A stretch of 64,000 nt of DNA from Antennarius striatus (Eukaryota > Chordata > Actinopteri > Lophiiformes > Antennariidae). Made by a program: the position numbers and the translations under genes. Numbering within the stretch: position 1 is the first letter of the stretch; each line of letters starts with the position of its first letter. The notes beneath the pieces were generated by a model. That model worked only from the letters and a program-made list of their open reading frames with translations. It did no database searches and was not told the origin of the DNA. Location: assembly GCF_040054535.1 (NCBI RefSeq), contig NC_090782.1:17352001-17416000 (forward strand), read 5' to 3'. Below, in pieces: positions 13,101 to 25,890 of this stretch.

Positions 13101-16100
13101 CATTCTTTTTGGCAAATTATTTTTTCGACAGCTTGAGGATGATTAGAGGATTCCAGAAGGTATGAGCTTGAGTCAACAGTAAAGTCCATCCCTTTGTTGT
13201 ATTCAGAAAGTAACCCTTGAATGTTATCGTGGGGTGCAATCAGAGGTGCATAACTGTCTGGAAAGATTGCCTTGTTGTTACACCATGACAGCATGGTGAT
13301 AATGTACTCTCACAGTCTCCTGCTTTCTCTTCAACAGAAAATATCGATACCACGATCGGAAAATAGCAGTGAACTGCAAACATTTACGTTCTACCTGTCG
13401 AACGTGGGCAGAGATAATCCCCAGGGCAGCTTTGACTGCATTCAGCAGTACATCACCAGGTGAAGGCAAACAGGGGATCTCACTTGTCTGTGTTCCTTTA
13501 GTGAATATGCAAGTAATTCTTCTTTTTCAGAAATGCAAAACCGCTAACTGTCTTGGGGATCTGTTTAAATAACCAGATGTCTATGTACGGATTATCAGAA
13601 TGAGTGTTTCCAGGCAGACTTTCTGCTCAGCATAGTTGGGACTCGGGGCGATTTAGTAGATTTTTTTTTCTTCTCCCTCTAATGTATGAACAGAATAGCA
13701 GGAATGGCAAGACATGCCAACTATGAGTGTGTCTCCTGCTCTACATCAAGTCCATTAAACTCATTCCAAAGACTTTCCCTAAACAAACAGCAAATATGTT
13801 GCTGAGTCTAACAAATGGGAGAAACTATTTGTACTGAAAGGAAAGGCAAGAAGAAGCAGGATGACAAAGAACCTTCTGCTTCTCTGTCAGGTCAGGACCC
13901 AATTATATGAAAAATATTTTTATCTAGTGGGTCATGTTGAGTTCATCCACATGCCTGAGTGAATTCTAATCAACCTTGAGTTCCAATCTAAAAAGGAAAT
14001 TAGGGTGCTCAGCTTTCATTGCCTGCACCAACACAACCTCATTTTCTGCCAAATCCTCATTAAAGTGGACGGGAATCAACAAGGTCCTGAAAATTAAGGG
14101 AGAATGGGATTTGATGCAACATTGAGTCGTTCTGTGGAAACAGAATTTTTCTGGAAATTGAAAAAATAATACCTGTCTGGACTGGAATGCACAGAGAAGC
14201 CACAGTTAGATTCGAAGTAATTGCTGGGAATTACTTTGTGGTGTGGTGACATTTATGTTGAGTATTTAATTTTTGTATTATTTTAACAGTATCACTCTGG
14301 CTTCCTTCATTCATCTTCCTTTGACACATCTCCACTTTGCTTTGCAGTGAAGGGAGCATTCAACTGGATTGTTTGGGTGGGATCCAAGACAAGATTACAG
14401 TGTGTGCCACAGACGACTCCTACCAGAAGGCCAGAGAAAGCATGGCCCAGGTCGAGGAGGAGACTCGCAGTAGGAGCGCCATTGTCATCAAGCCTGGGGG
14501 GAGATACGTAGGTGAGGAGACACGGTGCAGAACAAGCAATACGCACAGGATCTGGAGGCGTTTTCAGTCGTGTGTACAAAAGAAGTCTTATTCTCCAGTG
14601 AATGCGACACGTGGCACCAGACAGATTGTTTGGGTCTGAAGCTGAATGACAGAGGGCGAACGTACTGCCAGCACACCTCATCTGTTACGATTTTATTGAA
14701 TTTGATAGTGATTCTTTCTTCAGTGGCCAAAAGTAGCATTGTGCCATACACCGATCCTCTATTAACCTTGTGAAATGTGGTTTTAACACACTGAGTCAGA
14801 ATATATCACTGCTGCATAACATGTTAACTTTCCAACATCTTGTTTCTGTCTCTGACTTGCACTATAAAACACTTCAGCTGCAGCTGCAATAGAAAGCCAC
14901 AGCAGGGACTGCCTCAAAGTCTGAAGAGAAATAAATCCAGCCTATTCACTGTTTAGCAGGAAGTTAAAAAAAATGTTTAATCCGTGTGTGCTGTGGAGCC
15001 GGAGTGTGTCAGTCTCTGGGGGATTCATCTGAATCACCTAAAAGGTCTCTGTGACAGAAGGTGATAATAGCCGACTCGGCAGTGGAGGATGAGTTTGGGT
15101 GGACGTGGCAGCGGTAAAGATCAATGTGTGATGCATCTTGGGATGAGTCATCTGCAAGTTCTCAGCCATCATCTCAGTCTGAGTTTGAATTTGTTGACAG
15201 AACAAATGTATTTCCTTTTGGAGTTGGTATTTTTCATTATTAATACAAGCAACCACGAGCTACAAGCTAAGAAAAGTTATTTTCTCACAGCAGTTTGTGG
15301 CAGTGATAGGTTATATTGGTGATTTTTTTTTAATGTAAACTTTACAACCATCTCCGATGAAATTCCAATTCCTCTCTTTAACACTACCCCTCCTTTGAAA
15401 GTGCTTTTCTCTTTTTGACTTGTCCCTTGAAACGGAGTTAAAAGGGGGCGTGGTTGAATTCTTTTATCTAGGAAATGGGACTTCACACATCGTCAGTAGA
15501 AAAGTTCCATTATGCTGACGATCATTATCACAGACATATATTAGCTCAGGAATACAACAGTCAGGTTTCTTACTTCAACAGGAGTTTGGCAGCAGATGTT
15601 TTTTTATGTGTGCTGCATTCAGATTAGATATTCGGTTTGCTCAGGCCTCCCTTGAAAACAAGAGTTCTCATACTATACAAGCCTGTTGCTGCTGCCTTTA
15701 TCCACCAGTGACAAATCTGACCTCATTTAAATGAAAGAACAAAACTATAAGTGAAAAAAATAAAAATTTTAAAGTCCTCTTCTTTAATTGTATTTCTTTC
15801 TTGAATTTCCTCCTTGCCTCAGGTAAGAAGGTTCAGATTCGTAAACCGGCACCTGGATTGTCCGACATCGCACCGTTACGGAGGACGTCTCGACCGGTCA
15901 TAATTTCGAGCAGTATGCAAAAAAAAGGCACGACTCAGAACCGACCGCTCCGGGAGCGCCTTGTGCACCTGCTGGCTCTCAAACCTTACAAGAAGCCTGA
16001 GCTGATCCTGAGGTTGCAGAAAGACGGACTCCTACCGTTAGACAAGGACTCCCTGGACAGCCACTTGCAACAGGTGACACACACACATGTGCTGCCTGAG

Positions 16101-19100
16101 TGTTTTCATCTTGAATCATTCACAGTGAGGTTTTTACCTACTAATCATAAACCCTCACGTCTTAGGTGGCAAACCTGAACGGGAGAGAGAGCACCTTCAC
16201 ATTGAAGGACTTTTTGTACAAGGAGATTCAAAAGGACTGGCCAGGTTACTCCGAGGGAGACCAGCAGCTTCTCAAGAGAATCTTGTTCAGGTGTGTCAGA
16301 CGTGTTTCTCTCTGTTACTTGAAACCCACACATCACCTCATGCACCTACCATCACTCTCATGAGCCATAAATCTGGAGCGTATCCGTAGTTGAATACTGT
16401 GGGACTAACTGGTGGCAGTGTGCTGGGCAGTTCAAGACCTCCCACGGGCCAAAAAGTTTTGTGTGAATCGGCAGTGGGAGGTGTCAGTTCACCTGAGCAC
16501 TGCCGACATGCCCTTGAGCAAGGCACCGTCCCACTACAAGTTGCTCACTTGGTACACCGCACGAGAGAGCTACCCACCACTCTCCATCCCATTATCTGCA
16601 TGCCGATAGGCCGGGTGTGTTTGTTTTTGATTGTATGTGTTGGTGTGTACAGGCCGATACAATATACTGTAGATGTCTGTGATATTAGAGACGAGTCAAG
16701 TCTTCCCCTACAAGGATTATTAAAGGATTGATTATTATTAGTTGTGCTGCTAGAACTGCATTAACACTCTGAGCTATTGTAAAATTTGTGCAGATGTGTG
16801 TATTGTCCATGTTGCGCTTCATGTATTTTGATGCAAGTACAGTAGGTCAATCAATCCAAGTTGTTGAGGAACGAGCTGCTTCTCTACTTTCCAGTGGAAA
16901 AGCAAACTAGCTAAGAGTTACTTGTAGAGTGGAAACGCTGTATGTTTGTGGAATAAGACTAATAACATTACAGTATATGCCTTACATACTGGAAATGTCC
17001 GAATTCTGTTGAAACTAATGGTGGCAGAGCTTTAATGTTTATTTTATTACACATTTAAAAGTGTTTTTTTGTTGTTGTTGTTGTTGTTCATGTTTGGAGA
17101 ACAGAACTGCCTCAGATTAAATAGTGTAACATCCGGCACGATTCTGTTGAAGTGAAGCGTTGTTATTTTGTGTGTAAAGGCGTATGTATACACACGTTTT
17201 CACAGTGTTTTTTTTTTTTTTTACTGTACTTTGAGCTGTTTGTGAGTCTGTCAGCTGACTGACGACCACAGCCTCCCACCAAACACTGCTTCCCCAGCGT
17301 CTACAGAGATTTAAGCTCATGTGTTCAGTCACGCAGGAGCAGCGCAGCAACATTATTGGATTGTACATAATGCAACCGTGTTCCAGCACACGCTGATCCG
17401 TTTGTGAAGTGGCGTTGGTCCAAGGTTCAGCAAAATCATCCCGGCTCACTGGTAGCACGTGCCTGGGTATCTGATTATCTCCACACACACGCAAATGTTT
17501 CTGTGGGGCACAGGCAGAACGAGCCCCCCCCACACACACACACACCAATGATGGAGCGGGCTGTTGGAGCAGTTTTTCATTTTCATAATGTTAATTAATT
17601 TTTTATTTCAGATTATAATATAAATGCTTTTTTCAGGTTGTACACCTGTGTATAATAATAGAATAATCTAGGACATCATGAGGTCAGAGTTTAATGTGTC
17701 GTAATCTGACACTGTAATGGTTCTTTGCCAACACAGTGGGAACACTGACTTACTGAAGCCTGGTGAGTAGGTGTTCAGGGATGGAGCAGCGTAAACAAAC
17801 ATTACACATCCCCATTTGTATTGACTGGGTATGGAGTTAACAGAGTGATGAAACCAAAACGTAGCCATAGCCAGAGTGAGATATAATATTCTTTCTCTCT
17901 CGTGTGTCTTGAATACACTGCCACATGCAGCAATTTGGGTTTCCATATTCTTTTGGAGAGAAGAAAATAACTTGTAAAAAATGTCAACACATTTAATTAT
18001 GCAAATTTTGCCTTGTTTATTCTTCAAAGCGTAGTGTGTGGTTAGAAATGCCGCTCCGTCAAGTAGGTCCTCATTTGCTCTGTTGTCATAGCTACCCACT
18101 TGCATCACAAGGCAACTGTTTCAACCTGTTTCTAACATCCTCAGATCTCTAGAATTTGCTAATCGCTGAAGACGTGGCTCCCATGTAGTTTTGCTCAAGT
18201 GACATTTCTGTGAATATGTTGTTGTTTTTTTCAACTGCGAACACGTCCTTCGACAAATCTCTGGACAGTTTGCCAGTCAGATTGAGTTAAAGGCTCTAGT
18301 GCTGCTGCATTCATTCAAATTCAGCATTCCTGTCTTGTATTTTAATTATATATATATATATTGTGTGTGTGTGTGTGTGTATGTTTACTCCATTAGGAAA
18401 CAGAACAGCTCTGCCCCACTGCTGGAGAGCCAGCAGAAGGAGACCAGTAACTCACCTTCTCAGGTGAGCTTACGGTTCCCTCTTCTTCTTCACTTTCAGC
18501 ACCGCCCATCTCACTGCTTTCACACTCCTGCATCTACTGTGACTTCTCCTAAACTTGTGTCTAGTGATATTTGCATATTTCTTTTTTGACACACCTTACC
18601 TGTGCATGGTATCATAATTTCGTAATTCATTATTTTAAAAATGTATTGATTCTGAGAAAAGCTGTCTTTCCCCTTTTGGAAACCATAATTATATTGGGTT
18701 TTTTCTCCATCCATTTAGTTAATTTGATCCAAAAATTGGAGAAGCTCAACTTTTTAAAAAAAATTTAATTCAGCAGTATGTAAATACTTTCTAAATAAGG
18801 CACCTTGCCTGAAACTTCCTGTACCAATTTAAATGGTACAGGATGTGAATCAATGCTGTACTGGATTGTTTTTCCACATTTTCAAGGCTGATATGAGCTC
18901 TTCAAGTCCTTTTTTTAATTGTTTTTATGAGCTGTAGATATGTTATTAAACCAAAGGTACCTTATAGTACCCTTCATTTTAACGAAAAGCTTCTCCTTCT
19001 TCGTTTCAATCATTTATTTTTCCATATTCCTAGCCTTGCTGCTTTTATTTTTAGGTCAGTCCAGATTCCAGAGTTTACCGATTGTTTACACTTCCATTTG

Positions 19101-22100
19101 GTGGAGGGAGAAGGAGCTGATCTGTTATATTAATAGCTCTTTCCACTCGTGCTCCTCTCACCTCAGACACCTACTGCATGCCCCTTTCTTTCCACTCCCT
19201 CCCTCAGTAAACACAGCACAGAAACACAAGCAAACACTACCCCAGGTTCCTTTTTTTAGATTCATTTGTGAAAAAAAAAAGAGCAGCGTAACAGGCAAAG
19301 CTGTGTGGAAACCTCATATCGGCGAGAAATGAATCCGGAAGATGTGCAGACAGGGCGGCATCGTGTCCACGCCATAGTTGTTAAATCTAGAAATAAAGTC
19401 TATCTGTGCTAAACGTTCAATTTACCATCTTTCCCTTCATGCCAGAAAACAAACACGACCATCATCTCAAATAGGACTGTGGATCTCAGTCCCATTTTAA
19501 ATTTCATCTCCTGCTCTCTGAATTAACCGTGACTCCTGACATTTGTATTTCCCAGTATTTTCCACTCTATAAGGCGCACCTAAAAGCCTTTCATTTTCAA
19601 TTTATTATCCAATGTGCCTTATATATTAAACGTTTTAAAATAGACCATTCATTGAAGATAAGTTCTTAAATGCGTTTTATAATCCAGTGCGCTTTATAAT
19701 TCAGTGTACTTTATGTATGAATTTTTTTTATTTTTTTTAAATAGGCCATTCATTGAAGGTTCGCCTTATAATCCACTGTGGAAAATCCTGTACAACTTTT
19801 TCATGTAGAAGATTTCAGGTGTGAAATCAACCAGAATGTAATGTACTGTATAAAGGGGTGTCTGTATGAAGGTAGTCTGAAGAGCCTGTATGCCTAAACA
19901 CACCCGTAATCCCTGGTTTTGTGAACTGACAGCATAGCCATCGTTCTCAGTCCTACTGAGAGAATCATCCTTTGTTGCTTCTATCTGTTTGCTTCTCATC
20001 CTCCACAGCTCAGAACGTCTGTTCTAATAGAATTGCAGGGTTTCTGTCTGAGGTGAAGTTAATTCACATTAAAGCTGTCTCACTTTCTGTTTTTTTCCCC
20101 TGCCAGAAACGGCCTGCTGTTGACTTCATTGACCCTCTCGTCAACAAGAAGCCAAGGATATCACACCTTGCCAGCAAGGCTGCAACAGCCCCGGTCAATG
20201 GCAAGCTCAGCTCTGCCAATGGGAGAGGGGATGCTGGTGGAGTGCAGGCGGGGGTGGCGGTTTCCATGTCGGATAGTGGAATAACATCCAGTTCCCAGCA
20301 GCTCCCCGTGCTGGACATCCCTCGTCCGTTTGAAGCGCTGTCTGACGTCAGCAACGACTCGAGCCACAATGGGAGAGATTGTGATTTTCAAGAAATGGCA
20401 ACCATCTCCTATGAGAGACTCGGCCAACCTGCTTCGCTATCGTCAGGCTCATTAATGCCTACCACGCCCAGCGTCGACTCGTCGTCGCTTGGACACACGG
20501 TCCAGGAGCGTCCTCAGGGGAAGAGCGCGTCGTCCTGCAACAGCAAATCCAGGAAGAAGTTGAAAAAGAATAAAGAGAAGAGCAAAGACAGGGAAAAGGT
20601 GAGAGACAGGACGCAAGAGAAGGAGAGGAAAAGTCGTGAGGATTGTGCGCCTGAGACGAACACAGTCTGTGAGATGGACTTGGGGAACCTCAAAAACAAC
20701 ACTATTCCACACAAAAGCACAGGTGAGAACCACGCATACACACACACCTTTTTCTTCTGCCTCACAAAATCCTTTTTTTTTCTAAATGCAGTTTCACAAC
20801 TTACTACTTGAAATGTGGATGAATCCCAGTTAGTCATCGCTGTGAGTAGGTGCTGCATCATGTGACTCACAAAATGAATGGAAACCATTTCCATACAGCT
20901 TTATGCCTCGAATCCACACCTGAATCCCACTGACAGATGGGACTTCTCTGGGATTACACATTCAAAAAAAAAAGGGTGTGAAGACGAATTAAAAAATGAC
21001 CTTTTCAAAGTGTTTCACTGCAGCAGGTGACTCACCAAAAAAATTTCTTATTCAAGTGGAGCTGCTTTCTAATTGTGAACTTGTTTCAGATCTGAATGGG
21101 ATGTGCAACAGTACCAGTATTTTTTCGTCATCACCTGAGGTGGCAGAGTATTTATTGTGAGTATTTGACGTTTTGCTTTAGACAACTGCGCTGCTCATTG
21201 TAGAGTTTATTTATTTATTCAAGTAATCTGAGGTTTACAGACTGAGGCCTTCCCCAGGCACACGGGGGAGTTAGGGGGGAGTACGCAGACAGTCAGACAC
21301 TGAGGTGAACAGAGATAAGTGAACACTTCATTTAGTGCCATTTAGTGATCGCTACTTGGTCCTCTAACAATCATGATTCATGGGGAGAAAAACGACCGTG
21401 ACACAACATTTATGCAGGAAATTAAAGCGGCCATTTAATGCCTGAAACGTCCTGTCTGCTTTGATTGGTCAGATTGGTCAGCCTCTGCAGCTGATGAATA
21501 GTTCCCAACAGCTAGCTATGGAGTACAAATCCAGGTCACACAGTGTTGCCAATTTATTCTGTCTTTTTCACCCATAGCTATATTTTTATCTTCAGGGCAT
21601 GTCTGTAATATGACTTAATTGTCCTTAATAAACATAAACTATCAGTGTGCTTACATATAACAATATAACTCTAGCTGGGCCAGGGCTGCACTAGAAGCCT
21701 ACTGCAACTGAACTACTTCAGTCCTGCTCTACTTTTTTATGTGATTGTTTTGAAATACAACATTAGGTCTAACATGGTTCAAGTGTTTGTGAGAAGATGC
21801 ACCCACCATACCAATGCCAGACTGAATACGCTAAGATCTTTAACTTTGGTCTGACAGCCATCAACAGATAATTTGGTGTGTTGTAAGAAGAAGAAATCAA
21901 CTTAATAATCTCCCGTAGGGTAAATTAATTGTCCACTCTAGATGTTGGTCACATGCGTGTGTGTATATATATATACATGTATATATATATATATATATCC
22001 AGTATATACATGTATGTACGTGTTTGTATTTATACTGTATTCGCGTATGCCCGTGACACACAAGGAGCCAGTAAGCATACAGTTCTTGTGCTGTGCTCAA

Positions 22101-23471
22101 TGAGCAACTTGTAAGGGTGAACTGGCACCTCCGATCACCAGCTCAACACATAATGACCGAGCTACGGCCGCCCCGTGTGAGGCTCATACATTCACCATCT
22201 CCATAGAACAAAAATAGCCAATTAAGTTTCAGTCGTGTCATCGTTGGGGTTGATACTGTTAAATAATTATACACACAAGTAACAGGAATAAAGTTTGACC
22301 TACAGACAAGGAATTTTGGATAGTTCTTGAGTTTCCCTCAGTGTGGACTTTAGACTTGTAAATTTGCTGATGTTGTACACTCATTAAAGACATGCATTAT
22401 CCATATCAGACACTGAAGGAAGAAGAAAATGCTGAAATCTCTGATATGGCCTCTTAAAGCACTTTAGACAGATCAGATATACACTATATCCAATGTGTAT
22501 CACACAATACCTTCATCTGTGTATAAATAATGCACTCATTTTGAATCCATACCTTGATAATTGTTTAAAGTTATTTTACTATTTATTTCATCTATGAATG
22601 AGCTTATGTTGGATAATTTAAGTGGACAGTGCAGACTGCAGAAAATGGATTGGGACTTTTAATTGACCGTAAAAAACTCTGAAATGTTAATAAAAACAAG
22701 ATTCAAACACAAGCGGCTTGCAGAGGCTGCTGCGTTGTTGCTTCCAGTTCTTGATAGATGTCTTCATCTTCTGTCAGTGTTTCTAATCCTCTGGGGCTTT
22801 ATAGGTTGTTTGTGCTGGTGTGTCCTAAATCTCCCTCTGAAGGCTCAACTTGGAACTAAATTCTTAAAGAACTCTCTTCTGTATTATTTATGACTTTGTC
22901 TTGAACCCTCTCTTTTCTCTCACAGGAAGTACACGGTGATTGGCTCCCCGGAGCAGCGTCAGAGGTATAAAAATGATTTCAACGCTGAGTATAGTGAGTA
23001 CCGGGGACTTCATGCTCGTATAGAGGGCATCACTCGACAGTTCACTGTGCTCGACAATGAGCTGAAACAGCTCCAACAAGGCACAGACAAGTACAAGGTA
23101 GATGATAAAAGGATGCGCATCATCAGCTTTGAATAATCAGAATTTGAATAAAAACTGCGCTATATTATTACTTTAGTTGAATATATCACTTTAATTTATA
23201 CTCCTAATACTTTCCTTAATGTCTTTTTTTCAGACAATCCACAATCAGATACTTCAAGAGTATCATAAAATAAAAAAGGTAAGTTTAAGCCACACAGCAG
23301 ATTTGAATGGCTTAAAACATGAGTACATTATCAGATGGTGACTCTGATTTTTCATATTTCTTGCAGACTAATCCAAACTATAGTCAAGAGAAGAACCGCT
23401 GTGAATATCTACACAACAAACTCTCACATATAAAGAGGCTTATTGCTGAGTTTGATCAACAGCAAGTTTAA
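7130..23471 (+). CDS. ell: ELL, RNA polymerase II elongation factor (5' partial, 11 exons)
   Basis: ELL raises the RNA polymerase II elongation rate by suppressing transient pausing, and works in the super elongation complex with P-TEFb, AFF1/AFF4 and AF9/ENL, and in the little elongation complex at snRNA genes. Exons: 7130-7174, 13338-13459, 14348-14511, 15823-16073, 16166-16290, 18397-18463, 20107-20722, 21090-21156, 22926-23097, 23234-23278, 23367-23471. All have AG/GT borders and keep phase, giving 592 codons to TAA. With the missing exon 1 (about 47 residues) the protein would be near 640, against about 620 in human. It is ell rather than ell2 or ell3 because the linker contains the ELL-type sequences [14 protein letters not shown] and [13 protein letters not shown]. 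It lies 5.5 kb upstream of dot1l on the same strand. Confidence 0.95.
7175..13337 (+). other. ell intron 2
   Basis: A 6.2-kb intron bounded by GTAAGA and CAACAG. Its main content is a Tigger-like DNA transposon at 9451-10395. The small ORFs elsewhere show no domain or codon signal I can support. Confidence 0.75.
9451..10395 (-). mobile_element. Tigger/pogo-like DNA transposon, degenerate, with terminal inverted repeats
   Basis: The ends are TACAGTGGTACCTGTACTTGCG and, on the other strand, TACAGTGATACCTCTACTTACG: near-identical inverted repeats within a TA target site. On the minus strand a broken reading begins with MDPKK near 10003. It then frameshifts into [18 protein letters not shown] and [15 protein letters not shown], a psq-type helix-turn-helix as in Tigger transposases and CENP-B. 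It continues to [17 protein letters not shown], the start of the second CENP-B-type DNA-binding domain. Several stops and frameshifts kill it and the DDE catalytic domain is absent. It is therefore an internally deleted Tc1/mariner-superfamily relic. An approximately 30-base tandem duplication lies near 10224-10280. Confidence 0.85.
13338..16290 (+). CDS. ell: ell exons 3-6: N-terminal elongation domain
   Basis: Exons 13338-13459, 14348-14511, 15823-16073 and 16166-16290 encode the conserved ELL N-terminal domain, the part needed for stimulating elongation and binding polymerase. Diagnostic stretches are [80 protein letters not shown] and [20 protein letters not shown]. Split codons across introns read S (AG|T), G (G|GT) and R (AG|G), which confirms the joins. 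The [17 protein letters not shown] part is the winged-helix-like block that is most conserved in the family. Confidence 0.95.
16291..18396 (+). other. ell intron 6
   Basis: A 2.1-kb intron. It holds a SINE copy (16405-16660), GTT repeats near 17065-17088, a T-run near 17208-17221 and a short (GT)n next to the exon 7 acceptor (18362-18380). Nothing coding was seen. Confidence 0.75.
16405..16660 (+). mobile_element. tRNA-derived SINE, copy 1
   Basis: It contains a Pol III box-B-like GGTGTCAGTTCACCT, then GACATGCCCTTGAGCAAGGC, ACAAGTTGCTCACTTGG, and a tail ending in GTGTGTACAGGCCGATAC. The same blocks occur in reverse orientation at about 21950-22176. The CCTTGAGCAAGGCACC core is widespread in teleost repeats. 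The 5' boundary is not sharp and no target duplication was found. Confidence 0.6.
18397..21156 (+). CDS. ell: ell exons 7-9: disordered linker
   Basis: Exons 18397-18463, 20107-20722 and 21090-21156. Exon 8 (616 bases) opens with [20 protein letters not shown], a conserved nuclear-localisation-like patch. It continues through Ser/Gly-rich low-complexity sequence to a Lys/Arg/Glu block ([18 protein letters not shown]) before a GTGAGA donor. Exon 9 ends in PEVAEYL, the PDYLLKY-like lead into the C-terminal domain. This linker is expected to be unstructured and to carry SEC-scaffold contacts. Confidence 0.9.
18464..20106 (+). other. ell intron 7
   Basis: A 1.6-kb intron with a MITE-like element at 19553-19790 and otherwise AT-rich sequence. 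The ORFs within it have no recognisable homology. Confidence 0.75.
19553..19790. mobile_element. MITE-like palindromic repeat (TATAAGGCGCAC type)
   Basis: The left end CAGTATTTTCCAC and the right end, read on the other strand, CAGGATTTTCCAC form an inverted repeat. The subterminal blocks CTATAAGGCGCACCTAAAAG and TTCGCCTTATAATCCA, plus repeated AGGCCATTCATTGAAG/GACCATTCATTGAAG, match a very common vertebrate and teleost interspersed repeat. It is non-coding, and I did not settle the superfamily. Confidence 0.6.
21157..22925 (+). other. ell intron 9
   Basis: A 1.8-kb intron. It contains an AT/(TATATA)n tract at about 21964-22005 and the minus-strand SINE copy ending near 22176. The ORF at 22663-22893 has no family signature and I treat it as chance. 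Confidence 0.7.
21950..22176 (-). mobile_element. tRNA-derived SINE, copy 2, with intact tRNA-like head
   Basis: Read on the minus strand it starts GGGGCGGCCGTAGCTCGG (box A region TAGCTCGGTCAT) and runs through GATCGGAGGTGCCAGTTCAC (box B region). It continues with ACAAGTTGCTCATTGAG, shared with the copy at 16.5 kb, and a tail that degenerates into TATA-rich microsatellite. This is the architecture of a Pol III-transcribed tRNA SINE. Confidence 0.65.
22926..23471 (+). CDS. ell: ell exons 10-12: occludin/ELL C-terminal domain
   Basis: Exons 22926-23097, 23234-23278 and 23367-23471 encode the occludin-like C-terminal domain, a coiled-coil bundle. Diagnostic stretches are [30 protein letters not shown] and [20 protein letters not shown], then QQV and TAA at 23469-23471. 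In ELL proteins this domain binds EAF1/2 and p53 and is the part retained in leukaemic fusions. Exon 11 is only 45 bases. Confidence 0.95.
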
Positions 23472-25890
23472 AAGTAGTTCTCAGACATTGTTTCCCTGTT
23501 ATCTCTGGAAACCAAGCAGATAAAGGAAAACTCTGGATTCCACTTACACAAAAAAGAAATTATGCCATGAAGGGAGAATCACACAATTGTGGGCTAAAGG
23601 CTATAGTGAGGACTGAGTGAAACACAGAATTTTTTTTGTGCTTTTTTTTTTTTGTGTTCTTTTCTTTTTGACGATGGGGTTGTGTCTTGTGTGGCCAGGT
23701 CAGTGTGCATCCAGGAAGAAAGTTCTCTGTGGCGTTGTTTTTCTCAACAGCCCTAACTTGATTATAGTGCACAGAGGTCTGAAGGAGAAACACAAGGAAG
23801 CATTGGTGATATCCAAATAATCCTTCCTGCCTTTTGAAACTGAAGAAAAGAACACTGAGATTAAAAACTGCAGTTTATCCCAAATGCAGAAAATTTGTTT
23901 TGAGTTAAAAAAAACAAAACTCTTCCCCATATTCTGAATTGTGAGGTTGTGGGGCTGAATTTATCCGTTTTTGTTTTTCTTTTATTTATTTAATTTTGAC
24001 AGTGTCAGGGACCGATTTTTTTTTTTTTTAACACTCCTCATAATCATTGCTTAAAAGTTGCTTTTTTGTTTTCTGTCCTCGCATTATGAATGTAAACTAG
24101 TGTTTTATTCAAAAGCTGCCTTGCCCATTTAGGTGTCAATCTGTTTGGGGGTTTTTTTTTCTCTTTTAAAGAGAAACCGATAATAATAGTTAAAAAAAAC
24201 CTGTCTCCTCAAAATACACAGAATAAGGCGTATGTTTTTGCGCTTGCCTTCAAAACTCTTGTGCAGATGTCTTAACAGAGAGGACCTGATTGAAAGTTTC
24301 CGGTTTCCTCCCTCAGTCATGTTGGGCTTGCGCTACAGTTCTTACATTTTAAACAGGTCCACAGTTATGGTTCATCATATCGTGTCAATCAAAAACTAGA
24401 TTGAGCACTGAATTGGTTGCCTTTCTTGCTAAGATCACAGCAGCTTTTGTAGCAGCAAAATGAATTAATGTTATGTGAAGAGTTCACTGCCCTTCTTTTC
24501 ATGAGTCAAAAAATCCACTAATTGTAAGAATAAAGACAAGGGACCCAGATCTGAAGGCTTTCTTTGAAATATGTAATATTTGTTGGAGCCACAGATCTGA
24601 TATTTCCTTTGTTACCATAGTCAACTTTCTACTTATGGAAAAAATACTGTTTACAGTGTCTTTAAAAAGATCAAACTGTTTGTTTCATTTGCTGATTGAC
24701 CTACATGGTGGTCCTTTTGGGACGACTGTTAAGATGAAGCCATTGTTGATCATCTTCTGGGTGGAGGCCTCTTGGAGAAGCAGGACTCGGCTGCAACCAG
24801 TTTTTGCCTTTTTCAAATGTGATGTCAGATTTTTACAGAGGTTGATCTGAGGTCTATTTTCTGGAGGCGTCGTCAGATCTATTGACAAAAATTTTGAAGT
24901 GCTGTATGAGAACCTGATGAACGAGTGAGTTTAGTCAGAGAATGCATTTCTTATGTCAATCTTTATATGTGAATATGAAAAATCTGCACTTTTTCTCCTC
25001 ATCTTGCTGTTACCTGGGGGTTTTGTCCAAATTTTCTTTGTCCATTAGAGTGCATGCTTCATGAATGTGTTGCAATGAACGTTTTTTTTGTGTGTGTGTC
25101 TTTAATTTGGGGAGGGGAGAGATATCAAAACCTGAGTTCACTGAATTGGTATGTATAATTTCAACAGGGGTCTGATCAGCGTTTATACCAAAGTGCTGAC
25201 TGAGTACGATGAAACAAAAGGATCTACCAAACATTGGCAAAGGACCATGTCACAGTATTTTTCTCATCTTTGTCACAGTATGTCACCAGTGTTTGCTCGT
25301 GAGAAGTCAGAGGACACTCCTTTGCTCTGGATTTTTCAATATGAGGCTCAAGTGTTTCAGTGCAAAGCCAGATTTCAGATTAAATTACTTTCCCATTGTG
25401 AACACTACATCAAGGCCGATGCTGCTGGATCTGAGACTTGATGTCTAGGCCAGGAGATGTACCGTTTGTAAAGGTCACGGAACCAGAATCACAACTCTGC
25501 ATCCCAGAGTACAGCAAGAAATGTTTCTTACTGGATCTTGTTTTGCTGAAGCATTCTGACATCATGACTGCATTATACACTTTCATTATAATCAAAATGT
25601 ACTGTAAAAGAGTTCATCAGTACACATTTTGCTCAGATGAAGTGCAAATTGTGTGGAAGATACAATATGCCAGCACAGGAGTACTGTTTTTTTGAGTTGA
25701 TTGTGCCAAAATGACCTATTGTAAAGCCCCCCCCCCCCCCAGAGTATTTACATGCTGCTGTATAAGCAAAGAGGACTTTGGAGAGGAGGACGAATGTTGG
25801 CGCTAAAATCCAAAGCACGCTTTTTTGAAAATCATAAGGGACTGGGACTGAAATTGATCTTTGTTTCAATAAAATTCTTCAAAATCCTTA
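23472..25890 (+). other. ell: ell 3' UTR (probable)
   Basis: No ORF of note. AATAAA poly(A) signals lie at 24529-24534 and 25868-25873, so short and long 3' UTRs are both possible. The stretch has several T-runs and a C-run at 25728-25740. The true cleavage site cannot be read from sequence. Confidence 0.55.

Noticed and set aside
14307..14751. Overlapping minus-strand ORFs of 87-124 codons
   Set aside because: They lie on the reverse of ell exon 4, whose + strand translation is strongly conserved; antisense shadows.
16363..16731. A 113-codon + strand ORF after ell exon 6
   Set aside because: It runs through the SINE and ends in intron sequence; exon 6 to exon 7 phase continuity leaves no room for it.
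20064..20894. Several minus-strand ORFs of about 90-126 codons
   Set aside because: Reverse of ell exon 8; composition (Ser/Leu/Phe-rich) is what the antisense of Lys/Glu/Ser-rich coding sequence gives.
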